Shown: in pieces, positions 1-8,155 of the stretch
How the letters are laid out: each line of letters starts with the position of its first letter
Position numbering within the stretch: position 1 is the stretch's first letter
DNA from: Nocardioides marmorisolisilvae
Lineage (GTDB): Bacteria > Actinomycetota > Actinomycetes > Propionibacteriales > Nocardioidaceae
Assembly (NCBI RefSeq): GCF_003725775.1
Contig: NZ_RJSG01000001.1
Coordinates: 338,695-402,694 of the forward strand
Length of the DNA stretch: 64,000 nt
Reading direction: 5' to 3'
The notes under the pieces: model-generated
The model's input: only the letters and a program-made list of their open reading frames with translations
Database searches by the model: none
What the model was told of the DNA's origin: nothing
Translations under genes and position numbers: made by a program

Positions 1-1
1 C

Positions 2-505
2 ACCCCGCTGCTGGAGATCCCGGACCTGCTGATCATGGCCTGGGGTGCGACCGTGCCGATGATCGCGCACGCTGCCGGCATCGAGCTCGACGACATCACC
101 ACGACCTGGGAGAAGTGGGTCACCCCGACCGACCGCAAGACCGCCAAGGGCGTCATCGAGGCCGGCAACGTGGCGGCCATCCGGTTCACCATCAACGGCG
201 TCTACCAGGGCCGCGAGGTCATCTCCCTCGAGCACGTCAACCGGATCGGCCTGGATGCAGCACCGGAGTGGCCGGCCGGCTCGGCCGACGACGTCTACCG
301 GGTCGACATCATCGGGTCGCCGTCGATCTCGCAGGAGACGGCGTTCCGGTTCACCGACGGCTCGGGTCGTGCGCCCGCCGTCGCCGGCTGCCTGGCCACC
401 GGCCTGCGCGCGCTCAACGCCGTGCCCGCGGTCAACGACCTTCCGGCCGGCTGGGTCACCGCGCTCGACCTGCCGCTGATCCCGGGCGTCGGGACGATCC
501 GCTAG
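2..505 (+). CDS. NAD(P)H-dependent amine dehydrogenase / dihydrodipicolinate-reductase-like protein, C-terminal part
   Basis: The reading frame is open to the left edge, so the 5' end, including any Rossmann NAD(P) motif, lies outside the window; about 167 codons are present. The visible part has the mixed alpha/beta look of the C-terminal domain of DapB-like, 2,4-diaminopentanoate dehydrogenase-type oxidoreductases, with a stretch around LEHVNRIG and a conserved-looking tail LDLPLIPGVGTIR. The family call is from general resemblance without a diagnostic motif, so it is tentative. The gene is convergent with the minus-strand amidotransferase gene, and the two stops overlap by 4 bp. A role in amine or amino-acid oxidation would fit the catabolic island next door, but the substrate is unknown. 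Confidence 0.5.
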   Translation, partial: TPLLEIPDLLIMAWGATVPMIAHAAGIELDDITTTWEKWVTPTDRKTAKGVIEAGNVAAIRFTINGVYQGREVISLEHVNRIGLDAAPEWPAGSADDVYRVDIIGSPSISQETAFRFTDGSGRAPAVAGCLATGLRALNAVPAVNDLPAGWVTALDLPLIPGVGTIR

Positions 506-1200
506 GACGCTGCCTCGACCAGGGCCTTGAACAGACCCCGGTCGGCGCGGACCTCGGGGTGCCACTGCACCGCGATCCGCAGGGTGTCCCCCGGTGCCTC
601 CATCGCCTCGAGCAACCCGTCGTCGGCCCAGGCGACCGCGGTGAAGCCGGGGTGCTCGCGCACCGACTGGTGGTGGTGGCAGGCCACCGGCTCGGCACCG
701 CCGAGAACAGTCTCGAGCCGACTCCCGGGGGCGACTCGCACCGTGGTGTCGCCGAAGGTGTCGCCCCCGGGGTCGTGCGTCTCGGTGCCGATCAGGTCCG
801 GCACGTGCTGGTCCAGCGTCCCGCCCGCGTGCACGGCCATCACCTGCATGCCCCGGCACACCCCGAGCACCGGCAGGTCACGCCCGTACGCCGCATCGAG
901 GAGCGCCCACTCCCAGGCGTCCCGGTCCGGTCGCGGGCGGAAGGTCGTCGGCAGCGCGTCCTCGCCGTAGCGCGCCGGATCGACGTCGGCTCCCCCGCTG
1001 ATCACCAGGCCGTCCAGCCGGGTGACCACAGCCGCTGCGGACTCGGCGTACGGGAGCGAGGGCGGGAGCAGCACCGGCGTCCCACCGGCGGCTTCGACCG
1101 CGAGCGCGTAGTCGCTCGGCAGCAGGTCTGCGGGCTGGTCCCAGACACCCCAGCGTGCCTGCTCCCGGTACGTGCTCAGGCCGATCAGCGGACGGGTCAT
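502..1200 (-). CDS. Class-I amidotransferase-like gamma-glutamyl hydrolase (peptidase C26, PuuD-like)
   Basis: Predicted cytosolic hydrolase that cleaves a gamma-glutamyl amide, releasing glutamate in gamma-glutamylated amine catabolism. The 232-residue protein has the full C26 layout: an oxyanion region ISGGADVDP at about 67-75, the nucleophile Cys115 in GVCRGMQ, and the His214/Glu216 pair in QWHPE, so the triad is intact. Length matches PuuD-type enzymes (about 230-250). It is the last gene of the minus-strand operon, 10 bp after the SDR gene. Context with a glutamine-synthetase-like ligase and an aldehyde dehydrogenase supports the gamma-glutamyl route (known for E. coli Puu). The actual amine is not shown by the sequence. 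Confidence 0.85.
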   Translation of the reverse strand: MTRPLIGLSTYREQARWGVWDQPADLLPSDYALAVEAAGGTPVLLPPSLPYAESAAAVVTRLDGLVISGGADVDPARYGEDALPTTFRPRPDRDAWEWALLDAAYGRDLPVLGVCRGMQVMAVHAGGTLDQHVPDLIGTETHDPGGDTFGDTTVRVAPGSRLETVLGGAEPVACHHHQSVREHPGFTAVAWADDGLLEAMEAPGDTLRIAVQWHPEVRADRGLFKALVEAAS

Positions 1201-1210
1201 GGCGTGACGA

Positions 1211-1981
1211 TCAGAGCGGCGTGACGTAGGCGCCGGAGATGCCGCCGTCGACCAGGAAGGTGTTGGCGGTCATGAACGAGGACTCGTCCGAGGCCAGGAA
1301 CAGCACCGCGTTCGCCATCTCCTCGGGCTCACCGAAGCGACCCATCGGCACGTGCACCAGACGACGGGCGGCGCGCTCCTCGTCCTTGGCGAACAGCTCC
1401 TGCAGCAGCGGCGTGTTCACCGGTCCGGGGCAGAGCGCGTTGACCCGCACCCCCTGGCGGGCGAACTGCACGCCGAGCTCGCGGGTCATCGACAGCACGC
1501 CGCCCTTGGAGGCGGAGTAGGAGATCTGCGAGGTGGCCGCACCCATCACCGCGACGAACGATGCCGTGTTGATGATCGAGCCCTTGCCCTGCTCGAGCAT
1601 GTAGGGCAGCGCGGCCTTGCAGCACAGGTAGACGCTGGTCAGGTTGACCTCCTGGACCTTGCGCCAGGCGTCCAGGTCGGTGTCCAGGATCGAGTCGTCC
1701 TCCGGGGGGCTGATGCCCGCATTGTTGAAGGCGATGTCGACGGACCCGTAGGTGTCCTTGGCCGTCTTGAACAGCGCGTCGACCTCGTCCTTGCTGGTCA
1801 CGTTCGTGTGCACGTAGGTGACGCCGAGCTCTGCTGCGAGCTCGGCTCCCCGCGCGTCGTCGAGGTCGCCGATGACGACGTTCGCGCCCTCCTCGAGGAA
1901 GCGCTTGACGGTGGCGAGTCCGATACCGGAGCAGCCGCCGGTGATGACGGCGGTGCGGCCTTCGAGACGTGGTCCGGGCAT
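1211..1981 (-). CDS. Short-chain dehydrogenase/reductase
   Basis: Classical NAD(P)-dependent SDR of 256 residues. It has the cofactor motif TGGCSGIG at residues 14-21, the NNAG motif near residue 85, and the catalytic Tyr/Lys in YSASKGG at about 155, followed by the PGPVNTPL segment. The acidic IGDLDD after the second strand suggests NAD rather than NADP preference (inference). The start ATG is preceded by GGGGGAT at a good distance. The gene lies 15 bp downstream of the aldehyde dehydrogenase and 10 bp upstream of the C26 hydrolase, so it probably oxidises or reduces a hydroxyl intermediate of the same amine pathway. 3-Oxoacyl-ACP reductase, a common automatic name for such proteins, is less likely in this operon. 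Confidence 0.85.
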   Translation of the reverse strand: MPGPRLEGRTAVITGGCSGIGLATVKRFLEEGANVVIGDLDDARGAELAAELGVTYVHTNVTSKDEVDALFKTAKDTYGSVDIAFNNAGISPPEDDSILDTDLDAWRKVQEVNLTSVYLCCKAALPYMLEQGKGSIINTASFVAVMGAATSQISYSASKGGVLSMTRELGVQFARQGVRVNALCPGPVNTPLLQELFAKDEERAARRLVHVPMGRFGEPEEMANAVLFLASDESSFMTANTFLVDGGISGAYVTPL

Positions 1982-1996
1982 GGTGGTGATCCCCCT

Positions 1997-3358
1997 CTAG
2001 TCCTGAGCGATGAAGACGTTCTTCTCCTCGGTGAACGCGTTGGGTGCGTCCGGACCGAGTTCCCGGCCGAGGCCGGACTGCTTGTAGCCGCCGAACGGCG
2101 TCCAGTAGCGAACCGATGAGTGCGAGTTGACCGACAGGTTGCCGGACTCGACCCCGCGCGCGACCCGCAGCGCACGACCGACGTCGCGGGTGAAGATCGA
2201 GCCGGAGAGCCCGTACTCGGTGTCGTTGGCCAGCCGGATCGCGTCGGCCTCGTCGTCGAACGGCATCACCGCGACCAGCGGGCCGAACACCTCCTCGCGC
2301 CAGACCGGCATCGCGGTGTCGTGCGCCTCCACCACTGTCGGCGGCAACCAGAAGCCATCCGTGCCCGCCGGCATGCTGCCGGTGAAGGCCGGCGTGATGG
2401 CGTCGAGGTAGGCCTGCACCGACTCCTGCTGCTTCGCCGAGACCATCGGCCCCATCTCGCTGGCCGGGTCGGACGGGTCGATCACCTTCAGCGCCTTGAC
2501 CGAGGTCTCCAGGCCCGCCATGAACTCGTCGTACGCCGAGCGCTGGACCAGGATCCGCGACCGGGCGCAGCAGTCCTGGCCGGCGTTGTCGAAGACCGCG
2601 TACGGCGCGGTGGCGGCCGCCTTCGCGACGTCGGCGTCGGCGAAGACGATGTTCGCGCTCTTGCCGCCGAGCTCGAGGGTCACCCGCTTCACCTGGTCGG
2701 CGCAGCCGCGCATGATCTGCTTGCCGACCTCGGTCGAGCCGGTGAAGCAGACCTTGCGAACGGCCGGGTGGGTGACGAACCGGTCGCCGACGACCGAGCC
2801 CTTGCCGGGGATCACTGTGAAGACGTGCTCAGGCAGCCCGGCCTCCAGCGCCAGCTCGGCCAGGCGGATCGCGGTCAGCGGCGTGATCTCGGCGGGCTTG
2901 AGCACCACGGTGTTGCCGGCCGCCAGCGCCGGCGCGAAGCCCCAGCCCGCGATCGGCATCGGGAAGTTCCAGGGGACGATGATCCCGACCACGCCGAGCG
3001 GCTCGTGGAAGGTCAGGTCGACTCCTCCGGCGACCGGGATCTGCCGGCCGAAGAGTCGCTCCGGTGCCGCGGAGTAGTAGTTCAGGCAGTCACGGACGTT
3101 GCCCGCCTCCCAGCGCGCGTTGCCGATCGTGTGACCCGAGTTCGCGACCTCGAGCAGGGCGAGCTCCTCGAGGTGCGCATCCACGACCGCGGCGAAGGAC
3201 CGCAGCAGCCGGGCCCGCTCGCCGGGTGCGACGTCGCGCCAGGCCGGAAAGGCCTCGGCGGCTCGCGCGATCGCGGCGTCGGCCTCCTCCCGGGAGGCCT
3301 CGGGTACGTCGGTCAACGCCTGGCCGGTGGCCGGGTTGATGACAGTGAAGCTGCTCAT
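1997..3358 (-). CDS. NAD(P)-dependent aldehyde dehydrogenase
   Basis: ALDH-superfamily enzyme of 453 residues that oxidises an aldehyde to the acid. Visible hallmarks are PWNFPMPIAGWGFAPALAAG (Asn of the oxyanion hole), FTGSTEVG in the cofactor-binding loop, LELGGKSANIVFADAD with the general-base Glu, and GQDCCARSRI containing the nucleophile Cys. In PuuC-like pathways this step oxidises the gamma-glutamyl-aminoaldehyde made by the upstream oxidase, and the operon position supports that reading. It follows the glutamine-synthetase-like gene after a 48-bp gap that holds a degenerate copy of the dispersed GAGCTTGTCGA repeat. The start is supported by a purine-rich AAAGAGAG upstream. Substrate specificity cannot be told from sequence. 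Confidence 0.9.
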   Translation of the reverse strand: MSSFTVINPATGQALTDVPEASREEADAAIARAAEAFPAWRDVAPGERARLLRSFAAVVDAHLEELALLEVANSGHTIGNARWEAGNVRDCLNYYSAAPERLFGRQIPVAGGVDLTFHEPLGVVGIIVPWNFPMPIAGWGFAPALAAGNTVVLKPAEITPLTAIRLAELALEAGLPEHVFTVIPGKGSVVGDRFVTHPAVRKVCFTGSTEVGKQIMRGCADQVKRVTLELGGKSANIVFADADVAKAAATAPYAVFDNAGQDCCARSRILVQRSAYDEFMAGLETSVKALKVIDPSDPASEMGPMVSAKQQESVQAYLDAITPAFTGSMPAGTDGFWLPPTVVEAHDTAMPVWREEVFGPLVAVMPFDDEADAIRLANDTEYGLSGSIFTRDVGRALRVARGVESGNLSVNSHSSVRYWTPFGGYKQSGLGRELGPDAPNAFTEEKNVFIAQD

Positions 3359-3378
3359 CTCTCTCTTTCGGGTTGCGA

Positions 3379-3397
3379 CGTCTCGACAAGCTCGACG
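3379..3397 (-). repeat. Degenerate copy of the GGTTGAGCCTGTCGAAACC dispersed repeat
   Basis: The minus strand reads CGTCGAGCTTGTCGAGACG, close to the GGTCGAGCTTGTCGAAACC variant seen at 44093-44111. It lies in the 48-bp gap between the glutamine-synthetase-like gene and the aldehyde dehydrogenase. It is the only copy in the window in this orientation. Confidence 0.55.
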
Positions 3398-3406
3398 AAC
3401 AAGGCA

Positions 3407-4774
3407 CTACATCCGCTCGAAGCTCCGCTTGAGCTCCCAGTCGGTGACGGCGGCACCGAACGCGGCCAGCTCGACGTCGGCCATGTTCGTGTAGTGGTCG
3501 ACGACCTCGTCGCCGAACGCCTTGCGTGCGACCGCCGAGGATACGAAGGCCTCCCGGGCGTCGCGCAGGGACCCCGGCACCTTGCCGCGACCGGTGGCGG
3601 CGTACGCGTTGCCCTCCAGCGCCGGCTCGAGCTCGAGCTCGTTCTCGATGCCGTGCAGGCCACCGGCGAGCATCGCGGCCAGCGCCAGGTAGGGATTCAC
3701 GTCACCGCCCGGAACCCGGTTCTCCATCCGCGCGCCGGCGCCGCGACCGACCAGCCGCACCGCACAGGTCCGGTTGTCCTCGCCCCAGGCGATCGTGGTC
3801 GGCGCGAACGAGCCGTCGGCGAAGCGCTTGTAGGAGTTGATGTTCGGGGCGTAGAGCAGCGTCAGCTCGGTCATCGTGGCGAGCACACCGGCGACGAAGT
3901 GGTCGTACAGCGCGCTGCGGGTGCCGGCGCCCTCGTCCCAGAAGACCAGTCCGCCGTCGAGTCCGCGCAGCGACAGGTGGATGTGGCAGGAGTTGCCCTC
4001 GCGCTCGTTGTACTTGGCCATGAAGGTCAGCGACTTGCCGTGCGCGGCCGCGATCTCCTTGGCAGCGGTCTTGTAGACGGCGTGGTTGTCGGCGGTGACC
4101 AGCGCCTCGTCGTAGAGGAACCCGATCTCGTGCTGACCGAAGTTGCACTCGCCCTTGGAGCCCTCGACGTTCATCCCGGCGGCGTACATGTGGTTGCGGA
4201 TGTCGCGGATGACCGGCTCGATCCGGGTGCCACCGAGGATCGAGTAGTCGACGTTGTACTGGTTGGCCGGCGTCAGGTCATGGTAGTGCGCGTACGACGC
4301 CTCCTCGTAGGTGTCCTCGAAGAGGATGAACTCCAGCTCGGTCCCCGCCAGGGCGGTGAAGCCCAGCTCGCGCGCCCGTTCCAGCTGTGCCTTGAGGATC
4401 CCGCGGGGCGACTGCACCACCGGACGGTGGTCGGGCCACACCAGGTCGCACTGCACCATCGCGGTCGCGGGCAGGTGGCTGAGCACCCGGAGGGTGTCGA
4501 GGTCCAGGACGAACTCCATGTCGCCGTACCCGCGCTCCCAGGAGGTGATCGCGTAGCCGCCGACGGTGTTCATGTCGATGTCGACGCCGAGCAGGTAGTT
4601 GCAGCCCTCGGTGCCGTGCTCGACGACGACGTCGAGGAAGTACTGCCCGTGCAGCCGCTTGCCCTGGAGCCGTCCCTGCATGTCGGTGAAGGCGACCACC
4701 ACGGTGTCGACGCTGCCGTCGGCGACCGCCGCCCGCAGCGCGTCCAGTGAGAGGTGCCTGTCGTTGCGCGTCAT
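3407..4774 (-). CDS. Glutamine-synthetase-like gamma-glutamyl-amine ligase (GlnA3/GlnA4/PuuA group)
   Basis: A 455-residue glutamine synthetase family protein, expected to use ATP to join glutamate to an amine. Recognisable elements include an N-terminal beta-grasp with DMQGRLQGKRLHG, the glutamate- and metal-binding region (GTELEFILFEDTYEEA, KGECNFGQHEIG), the NSCHIHLSL nucleotide/metal motif, NSYKRF, and RLVGRGAGARMENRVPGGDVNPYLALAAML near the end. No adenylylation-loop tyrosine motif typical of biosynthetic GlnA is apparent. The ATG at 4774 has an ideal TTAAGGAG site, which overlaps the regulator's stop codon; the open frame upstream of it is not used. The operon with an amine permease, ALDH and a C26 hydrolase argues for catabolic gamma-glutamylation of a polyamine, ethanolamine or alkylamine rather than nitrogen assimilation. 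Confidence 0.85.
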   Translation of the reverse strand: MTRNDRHLSLDALRAAVADGSVDTVVVAFTDMQGRLQGKRLHGQYFLDVVVEHGTEGCNYLLGVDIDMNTVGGYAITSWERGYGDMEFVLDLDTLRVLSHLPATAMVQCDLVWPDHRPVVQSPRGILKAQLERARELGFTALAGTELEFILFEDTYEEASYAHYHDLTPANQYNVDYSILGGTRIEPVIRDIRNHMYAAGMNVEGSKGECNFGQHEIGFLYDEALVTADNHAVYKTAAKEIAAAHGKSLTFMAKYNEREGNSCHIHLSLRGLDGGLVFWDEGAGTRSALYDHFVAGVLATMTELTLLYAPNINSYKRFADGSFAPTTIAWGEDNRTCAVRLVGRGAGARMENRVPGGDVNPYLALAAMLAGGLHGIENELELEPALEGNAYAATGRGKVPGSLRDAREAFVSSAVARKAFGDEVVDHYTNMADVELAAFGAAVTDWELKRSFERM

Positions 4775-4782
4775 GGTGCTCC

Positions 4783-5532
4783 TTAACCCAGCAGGCCGCG
4801 CAGCAGCGCAGCGGTGTCGTCGCAGTGCTGCTCCATCGCCCGCCGCGCCTTGGTCGCGTCGCCGGCGATGATCGCCTCGACGATGGCGCGGTGCTGGCGG
4901 CTGGAGTGGTCGATGTTGACCTCGAGGACCGGGATCGCCTGGAGCATGTCGTGCAGGCAGGCCTGCACCTCGGTCACCGCCTCGATGGTCATCGGCGAGG
5001 CCGTCACGCTCGCGATGGCCAGGTGCAGTCGCGAGTCGGCCTGCCGGTGGGTGGCCGGGTCCTCGGCCGCGTCGACCTCGGCGAGCGAGGTCGTCAGCAG
5101 CATCTTCTCGGTGGCGCTCAGCTTCCGGCCGGCGGCGACGTAGCACGCCCCCGGCTCGACCACCCGCCTGTAGACGAGCGAGTCGAGCAGCTGCTCCCGG
5201 CGATCGGCGATCCCCGGGGAACCGCCGAGCGCCGGGATGGCGGGCCGGTAGGAGACCACCGTTCCGCCGCCGCGCCCCCGTGTCGTGCGCACCATCCCCG
5301 CCGTGCGCAAGCCTGCGATCGCCTCCCGCAGCGTTGCCCGGGACACCCCCATCCGCTCGGCGAGCTCCCGCTCGGGCGGCAGCGCCGCACCGTAGGAGAA
5401 CGCGCCGAGCCGGATCGCCGTCGCGAGCTGCTCGACGCAGCCCTCGAAGGCGTGGTGTCCGCGGACGGGCCGCAGTACGACGTTCCCGAGGCGGTCCGAG
5501 GCTGTCCCCCGGGCCTTGTTGACCGCATTCAT
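4783..5532 (-). CDS. GntR-family regulator with FCD ligand domain
   Basis: A 249-residue transcription factor of the FadR subfamily. A winged helix-turn-helix lies at about residues 25-95 (PERELAERMGVSRATLREAIAGLRTAGMVRTTRGRGGG). An all-helical FCD domain follows from about 100 with the metal-binding residues typical of the fold (RRVVEPGACYVAA, DSRLHLAIASVTAS, HRAIVEAIIAGD). It sits inside the operon, 10 bp after the permease and 8 bp before the gamma-glutamyl ligase start, so it is co-transcribed with the genes it most likely controls. The ligand is probably a pathway acid or amine (inference). Its binding site may be in the 117-bp divergent region at 7127-7243, but no clear GntR palindrome could be assigned there. 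Confidence 0.88.
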   Translation of the reverse strand: MNAVNKARGTASDRLGNVVLRPVRGHHAFEGCVEQLATAIRLGAFSYGAALPPERELAERMGVSRATLREAIAGLRTAGMVRTTRGRGGGTVVSYRPAIPALGGSPGIADRREQLLDSLVYRRVVEPGACYVAAGRKLSATEKMLLTTSLAEVDAAEDPATHRQADSRLHLAIASVTASPMTIEAVTEVQACLHDMLQAIPVLEVNIDHSSRQHRAIVEAIIAGDATKARRAMEQHCDDTAALLRGLLG

Positions 5533-5542
5533 GTTTTCGAGC

Positions 5543-7126
5543 CTAGGTCGACGTGGGAACTCCGGCGCCGGGCTCGTCCACCGTGCGGATCGGGCCCTTG
5601 AACCAGTTCTTGGCGGAGACCTGCCACCAGATCGTGATGCCCACGAGAACCGCGACCAGCACGATCGGCGAGTAGTTCACCGACTTCCAGGTGAAGTTGT
5701 CGTCGAACGGGTTGCCGGTGTTGACGTTCGGGAGCATCAGGTAGATCGAGACGATGACGATCTCAGCCACGGCGACCGGATTCATCCACTTGTACTTCGA
5801 CCCGTTGTTCCACTCGCCGGCCTCGAAGTTCTCGCCGTGCCGGTAGCGCAGCCAGATCGGGATCGCGAACGACAGGTACAACCCGAGCACCGCGATCGAG
5901 GTGACCGCGAAGAAGGCGATCGGGAGCGGCACGCCGCCGACGTCGACCTTGATGAGCGCCGGCAGGGTCAGCAGCATCGCAAGCACGCCGACCAGCATCA
6001 CTGCGTTCGCCGGAACCTTGTTGGCCGAGAGCTGCGACCAGCGCCGGTGACCCGGCACCGCACCGTCACGGCTGAAGGCGTAGGTCATCCGCGAGGCCGA
6101 GGTCATGCACGAGACCGCGCAGAACAGCTGACCGGCCGCAGAGATGAACAGAACCGTGCCGGCCCAGTTCGTCCCCATCGCGGCGACGAAGATCGGCTGG
6201 ACACCAGCATTGCCGAGAGCGTCGTTCGGCTTGCCGTTCGCCATGTTCGGGACGGCGAACACGACACAGAGCAGCAGGATGTAGCCGCCGACCGCCGAGT
6301 ACAGGATCGACTGCCAGATGCCCTTGGCCGCGCCCATCGAGGCGCTCTTGGTCTCCTCGGACAGGTGCGCGCAGGCGTCGAAGCCGGTGATCGTGTACTG
6401 CGTCAGCAGGAAGCCCATCGGGATCACGACGAAGAAGAAGAACGAGCTCGACGTCCCGTGCCCGTAGCCGCCGGCACTGATCCGGTGCGCGAACACGTAG
6501 CCGAAGTCCTGGTGGGTGTCCGGGACGATCAGCAGGATCGCCACGATCGCCGTCGCACCGGCCACGTGCCACCACACCGAGATGTTGTTGAGGATCGCCA
6601 TCAGGTGACCGCTGAAGATGTTCAGCACCGCGGCGATCAGGAGCACGATCACGAAGATGATGAAGACCCGGGTCAACGAGTAGTTGTCACTCCACGACGT
6701 GGACCAGGTGTCCAGGGTCAGGTCGATGAAGGTGGCGCAGCCGTAGGCCACACCCGCCGTCACCGCGACCAGGCCGACCAGGTTGAGCCAGCCGGTGTAG
6801 AACCCCGCGCGCGCTCCGCCGAGCTTGGAGGCCCACCAGTAGATGCCACCCGAGGTCGGGTACGCCGAGACCAGCTCGGACATCGTGAACCCGATGATCA
6901 GGATGAAGATCGAGACGATCGGCCACGACCACGAGATCGAGACCGGGCCGCCGGAGTACCAGGCCACACCGAAGTTGGTGAAGCAGCCGGCCAGGATCGA
7001 GATGATCGAGAAGGAGATCGCGAAGTTCGAGAAGCCGGACCAGCTGCGCGACAGGTCCTGGCTGTAGCCAAGCTCTGCGAGGCGCTTCGCGTCCGCGTCC
7101 AGGTTCGGGTCTTCGGTGACAGCCAT
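5543..7126 (-). CDS. APC-family amino acid/amine permease
   Basis: Integral membrane transporter of 527 residues with about 12 hydrophobic helices. The N-terminal motif LGYSQDLSRSWSGFSNFAISFSIISI and the GGIYWWASKLGGARAGFYTGWLN segment are typical of the APC branch with GABA, amine and ethanolamine permeases. It probably imports the amine metabolised by the island. The ATG at 7126 is preceded by AAGAGGAACGTGTC, giving a clear ribosome-binding site; a much longer open frame extends upstream to 8287 but runs antisense to two real genes. It is the first gene of a six-gene minus-strand operon. The substrate is not determined by sequence. Confidence 0.85.
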   Translation of the reverse strand: MAVTEDPNLDADAKRLAELGYSQDLSRSWSGFSNFAISFSIISILAGCFTNFGVAWYSGGPVSISWSWPIVSIFILIIGFTMSELVSAYPTSGGIYWWASKLGGARAGFYTGWLNLVGLVAVTAGVAYGCATFIDLTLDTWSTSWSDNYSLTRVFIIFVIVLLIAAVLNIFSGHLMAILNNISVWWHVAGATAIVAILLIVPDTHQDFGYVFAHRISAGGYGHGTSSSFFFFVVIPMGFLLTQYTITGFDACAHLSEETKSASMGAAKGIWQSILYSAVGGYILLLCVVFAVPNMANGKPNDALGNAGVQPIFVAAMGTNWAGTVLFISAAGQLFCAVSCMTSASRMTYAFSRDGAVPGHRRWSQLSANKVPANAVMLVGVLAMLLTLPALIKVDVGGVPLPIAFFAVTSIAVLGLYLSFAIPIWLRYRHGENFEAGEWNNGSKYKWMNPVAVAEIVIVSIYLMLPNVNTGNPFDDNFTWKSVNYSPIVLVAVLVGITIWWQVSAKNWFKGPIRTVDEPGAGVPTST

Positions 7127-7243
7127 GACACGTTCCTCTTTCGCCGGGGGACCGCTCTTGCCAGGTGTGGTCCGAGTCACACTATGCTGACAATGGCATG
7201 ACCTTAGACCTTTAACAAGCACCTCGACGGAAAGGACGGTCGC
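7127..7243. promoter_or_regulatory. Divergent promoter region of the amine catabolic island
   Basis: This 117-bp region separates the minus-strand permease operon from the plus-strand kinase/dehydrogenase pair and must hold both promoters. It is noticeably more AT-rich than its surroundings around 7190-7220 (ATGCTGACAATGGCATG and CCTTTAACAAGC). A plus-strand -10-like TATGCT is present near 7192. No clean operator palindrome was found, so exact promoter positions are uncertain. Confidence 0.4.
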
Positions 7244-8155
7244 GTGGCGGATCTCCCCCTCGACCGTCTGGCCGTCCTGGCGGGCAGGTCGTTCACGGTC
7301 ACCGATCTGCCCGGCGGACTGACCAACGTGAACGTCCGGGTGCAGAGCACCGACGAGGTCGACCCGCCGCTCGACCTGGTCGTCCGCTGCTCCGGCAACG
7401 ACCCCGGTCTGCTCGACATCGACCGCGACGCCGAGCACCGCAACACCGCCGCGGCGGCCGAGGCCGGGGTCGGCGCTCCGGTGCTGGAGTACCGCGAGGA
7501 CCTGCACATGCTGGCCATCGGGTTCCTGCCCGGGCACGCGCTGGTCGACGCCGACTTCTCCGACACCGACGTGCTCACCCGCGCGGCGACGGCGGTGCGG
7601 GCCCTGCACGAAGGTCCGCGCTTCGTGAACGACTTCGACATGTTCGCCCGCCAGGCCGGCTACCTGGCGACCATCAAGGAGCGCGGCTACCGGCTGCCCT
7701 CGTCGTACGACGCCTACGCCGAGGACTGGACCGAGGTGCAACTCGCGCTGGCCGCCCAGCCCCGGCCGACGGTGCCGTGCAACAACGACCTGCTCGCCGC
7801 GAACTTCATCGACGACGGCACCAAGGTCTGGCTGATCGACTACGAGTACTCCGGCAACAACGACGCCTGCTTCGAGCTCGGCAACACCGCCAACGAGTGC
7901 CAGTTCAGCGCCGAGCTCACCGAGGCGTGGACCGAGGCGTACTTCGGCGACCCGACCCCGGCCGATCGCGCCCGCGTACGGTTGCAGGCGCTGTGCAGCG
8001 CCTACGGCTGGTCGTTGTGGGGCTTCATCCAGTCCGCGACCAGCGACCTCGACTTCGACTTCTGGTCCTGGGGGCTCGAGCGCTTCGAGCGGGCCGCGGC
8101 CACGTTCGAGGACCCGTCCTTCGACCGTCTTCTCGGAGAGGTCGTCGATGGCTGA
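7244..8155 (+). CDS. Choline/ethanolamine-kinase-like phosphotransferase (APH fold)
   Basis: A 303-residue kinase of the aminoglycoside phosphotransferase/choline kinase fold. The catalytic loop CNNDLLAANF at about residues 178-187 and the metal-binding IDYEYSGNN at about 199-207 are intact. A glycine-rich N-terminal segment GGLTNVNVRV and a Arg-containing LVVRCSG strand form the nucleotide site. It starts at GTG with GGAAAGGACG upstream, and its last 8 bp overlap the start of the FAD dehydrogenase gene, so the two are translationally coupled. The kinase would phosphorylate an amino-alcohol, possibly choline or ethanolamine (inference from fold and neighbours). A role in the same catabolic island is likely, although phosphorylation is not part of the standard gamma-glutamyl route. 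Confidence 0.75.
   Translation: MADLPLDRLAVLAGRSFTVTDLPGGLTNVNVRVQSTDEVDPPLDLVVRCSGNDPGLLDIDRDAEHRNTAAAAEAGVGAPVLEYREDLHMLAIGFLPGHALVDADFSDTDVLTRAATAVRALHEGPRFVNDFDMFARQAGYLATIKERGYRLPSSYDAYAEDWTEVQLALAAQPRPTVPCNNDLLAANFIDDGTKVWLIDYEYSGNNDACFELGNTANECQFSAELTEAWTEAYFGDPTPADRARVRLQALCSAYGWSLWGFIQSATSDLDFDFWSWGLERFERAAATFEDPSFDRLLGEVVDG

Noticed and set aside
2120..4750. An 876-codon plus-strand open frame
   Set aside because: It is the antisense shadow of the aldehyde dehydrogenase and gamma-glutamyl ligase genes, which have clear motifs and ribosome sites. Its translation is Arg/Asp/Gly-rich without any domain.
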